A stretch of 64,000 nucleotides of DNA from Hyphomicrobiales bacterium (GTDB taxonomy: Bacteria; Pseudomonadota; Alphaproteobacteria; Rhizobiales; Xanthobacteraceae). The position numbers and the translations under genes are program-made. This document shows positions 62,749 through 64,000 of this stretch, piece after piece (the first letter of the stretch is position 1; every line of letters starts with the position of its first letter). The notes under the pieces were generated by a model. The model saw nothing but the letters and a program-made list of their open reading frames with translations, did not search any database and had not been told where the DNA came from. The DNA lies in assembly GCA_009377755.1 (NCBI GenBank), contig WHTM01000008.1, positions 62,001 through 126,000 on the forward strand, read 5' to 3'.

Positions 62749-64000
62749 ATGCCGCGTGCTGATGTTTCGTCTTCCCAACTCCGGAGCGACAAGATTGGCC
62801 CGCGGATCGTCGCGTCCGATCCGCGGCAGCGCTGGCTGCAGGTGTTCCAGACGGTCCGTGGCGAAACCGAGCGCCGCGCCGCATCGCTGTCCGAGGAAGA
62901 CCAGCAGATTCAGTCGATGGCGGATGCCAGTCCGATCAAGTGGCATCGCGCGCACACGACCTGGTTCTTCGAGCAGTTCATATTGGTTCCGCATGCAGAG
63001 CAATACGAGACCTTCGACGAGCGATTTCCGTTTCTGTTCAACTCCTACTACGTCGCCGCCGGTCCACGGCATGCCCGCCCCGAGCGCGGACTGATCACGC
63101 GCCCGAGCGTTGCGGATGTTGCCGCCTATCGGGCGCACGTCGATGCGGCGGTGGCGCGGCTTATCGAATCCGCGCCTGACGACAAGGCGGCCGAGGTGTT
63201 CGCGCTCCTGGAGATCGGCCTGCATCACGAGCAGCAGCACCAGGAATTGATGTTCACCGACCTGCTGCATGCCTTTGCGCAGAACCCGTTCGCCCCGGCC
63301 TACCTGCCGGACTGGCAATCGCCGCGGCCGCAAGGTGCCGATGCCGGGTATGTCAAGCTGCCGGCAGGGTTGCGCACCATTGGGCATGGCGATGATGGTT
63401 TCTGCTTCGACAACGAGCGGCCGGTGCATCAGACCTACCTGCAACCAGCGCGCATGCGCCACGGTCTCGTCACCAACGGCGAATGGCTTGATTTCATGCT
63501 TGACGATGGCTATGTGACGCCCTCGCTGTGGCTCTCGGACGGCTGGGTGACGGTCGGAAATGAGAATTGGTCGGCGCCTGGATATTGGCGGCAGATCGAT
63601 GGAACCTGGTTCACCCTGACGCTTGGCGGCCTGCGGGCGGTCGATCCGGCAATGCCGGTTTGTCATATCAGCTATTACGAGGCGGATGCCTTCGCCCGAT
63701 GGGCGGGAAAACATCTGCCGACGGAGTTCGAATGGGAAGTGGCAGCGCGCTCCGGAATCATCAGCGATGCCTTCGGCCTCGTTTGGCAATGGACCCGCAG
63801 CGCCTATCTTCCCTATCCCGGCTATCGGGCCGATCCGGGGGCGCTCGGAGAGTACAATGGCAAGTTCATGATCAATCAAATGGTGTTGCGCGGGAGCTCG
63901 CTGGCAACGCCGCAAGGTCATGCCCGCGCCAGCTACCGCAATTTCTTCCCTCCTCCGGCGCGATGGCAATTCAGCGGCTTGCGCCTCGTCGAATACCTGA
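62749..64000 (+). CDS. egtB: Ergothioneine biosynthesis protein EgtB (iron-dependent sulfoxide synthase), 3' end cut
   Basis: Open from the ATG at 62749, behind GCGGAGGTG, to the last base of the window (417 codons and still open). N-terminal DinB-like domain: His69 in RAHTTWFFEQF and the HHEQQHQE motif with His160 and His164 form the three-histidine iron site. The C-terminal FGE/C-type-lectin-like domain follows, with LPTEFEWEVAARSG, WQWTRSAYLPYPGY and a final GLRLVEYL that suggests that only a few residues are missing. EgtB joins hercynine with gamma-glutamylcysteine or cysteine using O2. The methyltransferase egtD is expected next. Confidence 0.93.
   Translation, partial: MPRADVSSSQLRSDKIGPRIVASDPRQRWLQVFQTVRGETERRAASLSEEDQQIQSMADASPIKWHRAHTTWFFEQFILVPHAEQYETFDERFPFLFNSYYVAAGPRHARPERGLITRPSVADVAAYRAHVDAAVARLIESAPDDKAAEVFALLEIGLHHEQQHQELMFTDLLHAFAQNPFAPAYLPDWQSPRPQGADAGYVKLPAGLRTIGHGDDGFCFDNERPVHQTYLQPARMRHGLVTNGEWLDFMLDDGYVTPSLWLSDGWVTVGNENWSAPGYWRQIDGTWFTLTLGGLRAVDPAMPVCHISYYEADAFARWAGKHLPTEFEWEVAARSGIISDAFGLVWQWTRSAYLPYPGYRADPGALGEYNGKFMINQMVLRGSSLATPQGHARASYRNFFPPPARWQFSGLRLVEYL

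Noticed and set aside
62668-63969. 433-codon open frame on the minus strand
   Set aside because: It is antisense to egtB, whose plus-strand frame has clear family motifs. The minus frame has no recognisable domain and a histidine/arginine-rich shadow composition.
1-64000. CRISPR arrays, prophage genes, transposases or integrases
   Set aside because: No regularly spaced direct repeats and no protein with transposase, integrase, capsid or terminase motifs. The only mobile-like sequences are the short palindromic elements.

Overview
The window is GC-rich DNA, most likely from an alphaproteobacterium of the order Hyphomicrobiales (Bradyrhizobiaceae/Xanthobacteraceae-like). That placement is an inference. 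It rests on the codon and GC style, an elongator tRNA-Met with an alphaproteobacterial sequence, several families of dispersed intergenic palindromes typical of that group, and an exceptional load of orphan TTT ('Bug') and TAXI-type periplasmic binding proteins. I count 58 protein genes (two visibly degenerate, one cut by each window edge) and one tRNA. I see no insertion sequence, prophage, CRISPR array or plasmid/replication gene, and no recognisable transcription factor.

Layout. 1-7.7 kb: two tandem TAXI binding proteins, a FAD aromatic-type monooxygenase, and on the other strand a fused TRAP permease with an ACMSD-family amidohydrolase, then an orphan Bug protein. 7.8-12.1 kb: a phn-type ABC operon (phnD, a truncated second phnD, phnC, phnE, phnE) interrupted twice by palindromic elements. 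12.2-16.3 kb: an Fbp-type ABC transporter (minus strand). 16.5-22 kb: an isocitrate/isopropylmalate dehydrogenase-family enzyme, a Bug protein, two acyl-CoA dehydrogenase-family proteins and a class II aldolase. 22-27.3 kb: a second Fbp-type ABC system with two ATPase genes. 27.7 kb: tRNA-Met. 27.8-30.8 kb: a classical DctPQM TRAP system. 31-35.6 kb: a TauD-type dioxygenase convergent with a second fused TRAP permease and its TAXI protein. 35.9-42.5 kb: a nitrate/sulfonate/taurine-type ABC system, a paralogous binding protein with a large in-frame internal deletion, an M24-fold protein and a D-2-hydroxyacid dehydrogenase. 42.6-45.7 kb: a complete tripartite tricarboxylate transporter (binding protein, TctA, TctB). 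45.7-51.6 kb: a leaderless TAXI protein and a Bug protein in one reading frame, divergent from hydantoinase/oxoprolinase A and B genes. 51.7-57.3 kb: a nucleoside phosphorylase-like protein, a methyltransferase, a Cys-rich small protein, a 3-hydroxyisobutyrate dehydrogenase-like reductase, an SDR and a LigB/LigA extradiol dioxygenase pair. 57.5-64 kb: exported MsrB and MsrA, an S10 peptidase with a small partner, a GlcG/HbpS-type protein, a polysaccharide-deacetylase-fold protein and the start of egtB.

Taken together this is a scavenging and catabolic region. Fifteen binding-protein genes feed about seven permease systems, interleaved with enzymes for aromatic, hydroxy-acid, acyl-CoA and cyclic-amide substrates. 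Binding-protein genes have been duplicated in tandem at three places and are at different stages of decay. The most unusual features are the Bug/TAXI pair separated by one in-frame stop, the in-frame-deleted binding protein, the palindromic repeats found in every roomy convergent gap, and several enzymes that appear to lack canonical catalytic or metal-binding residues (both acyl-CoA dehydrogenases, the LigB protein, the M24 protein).
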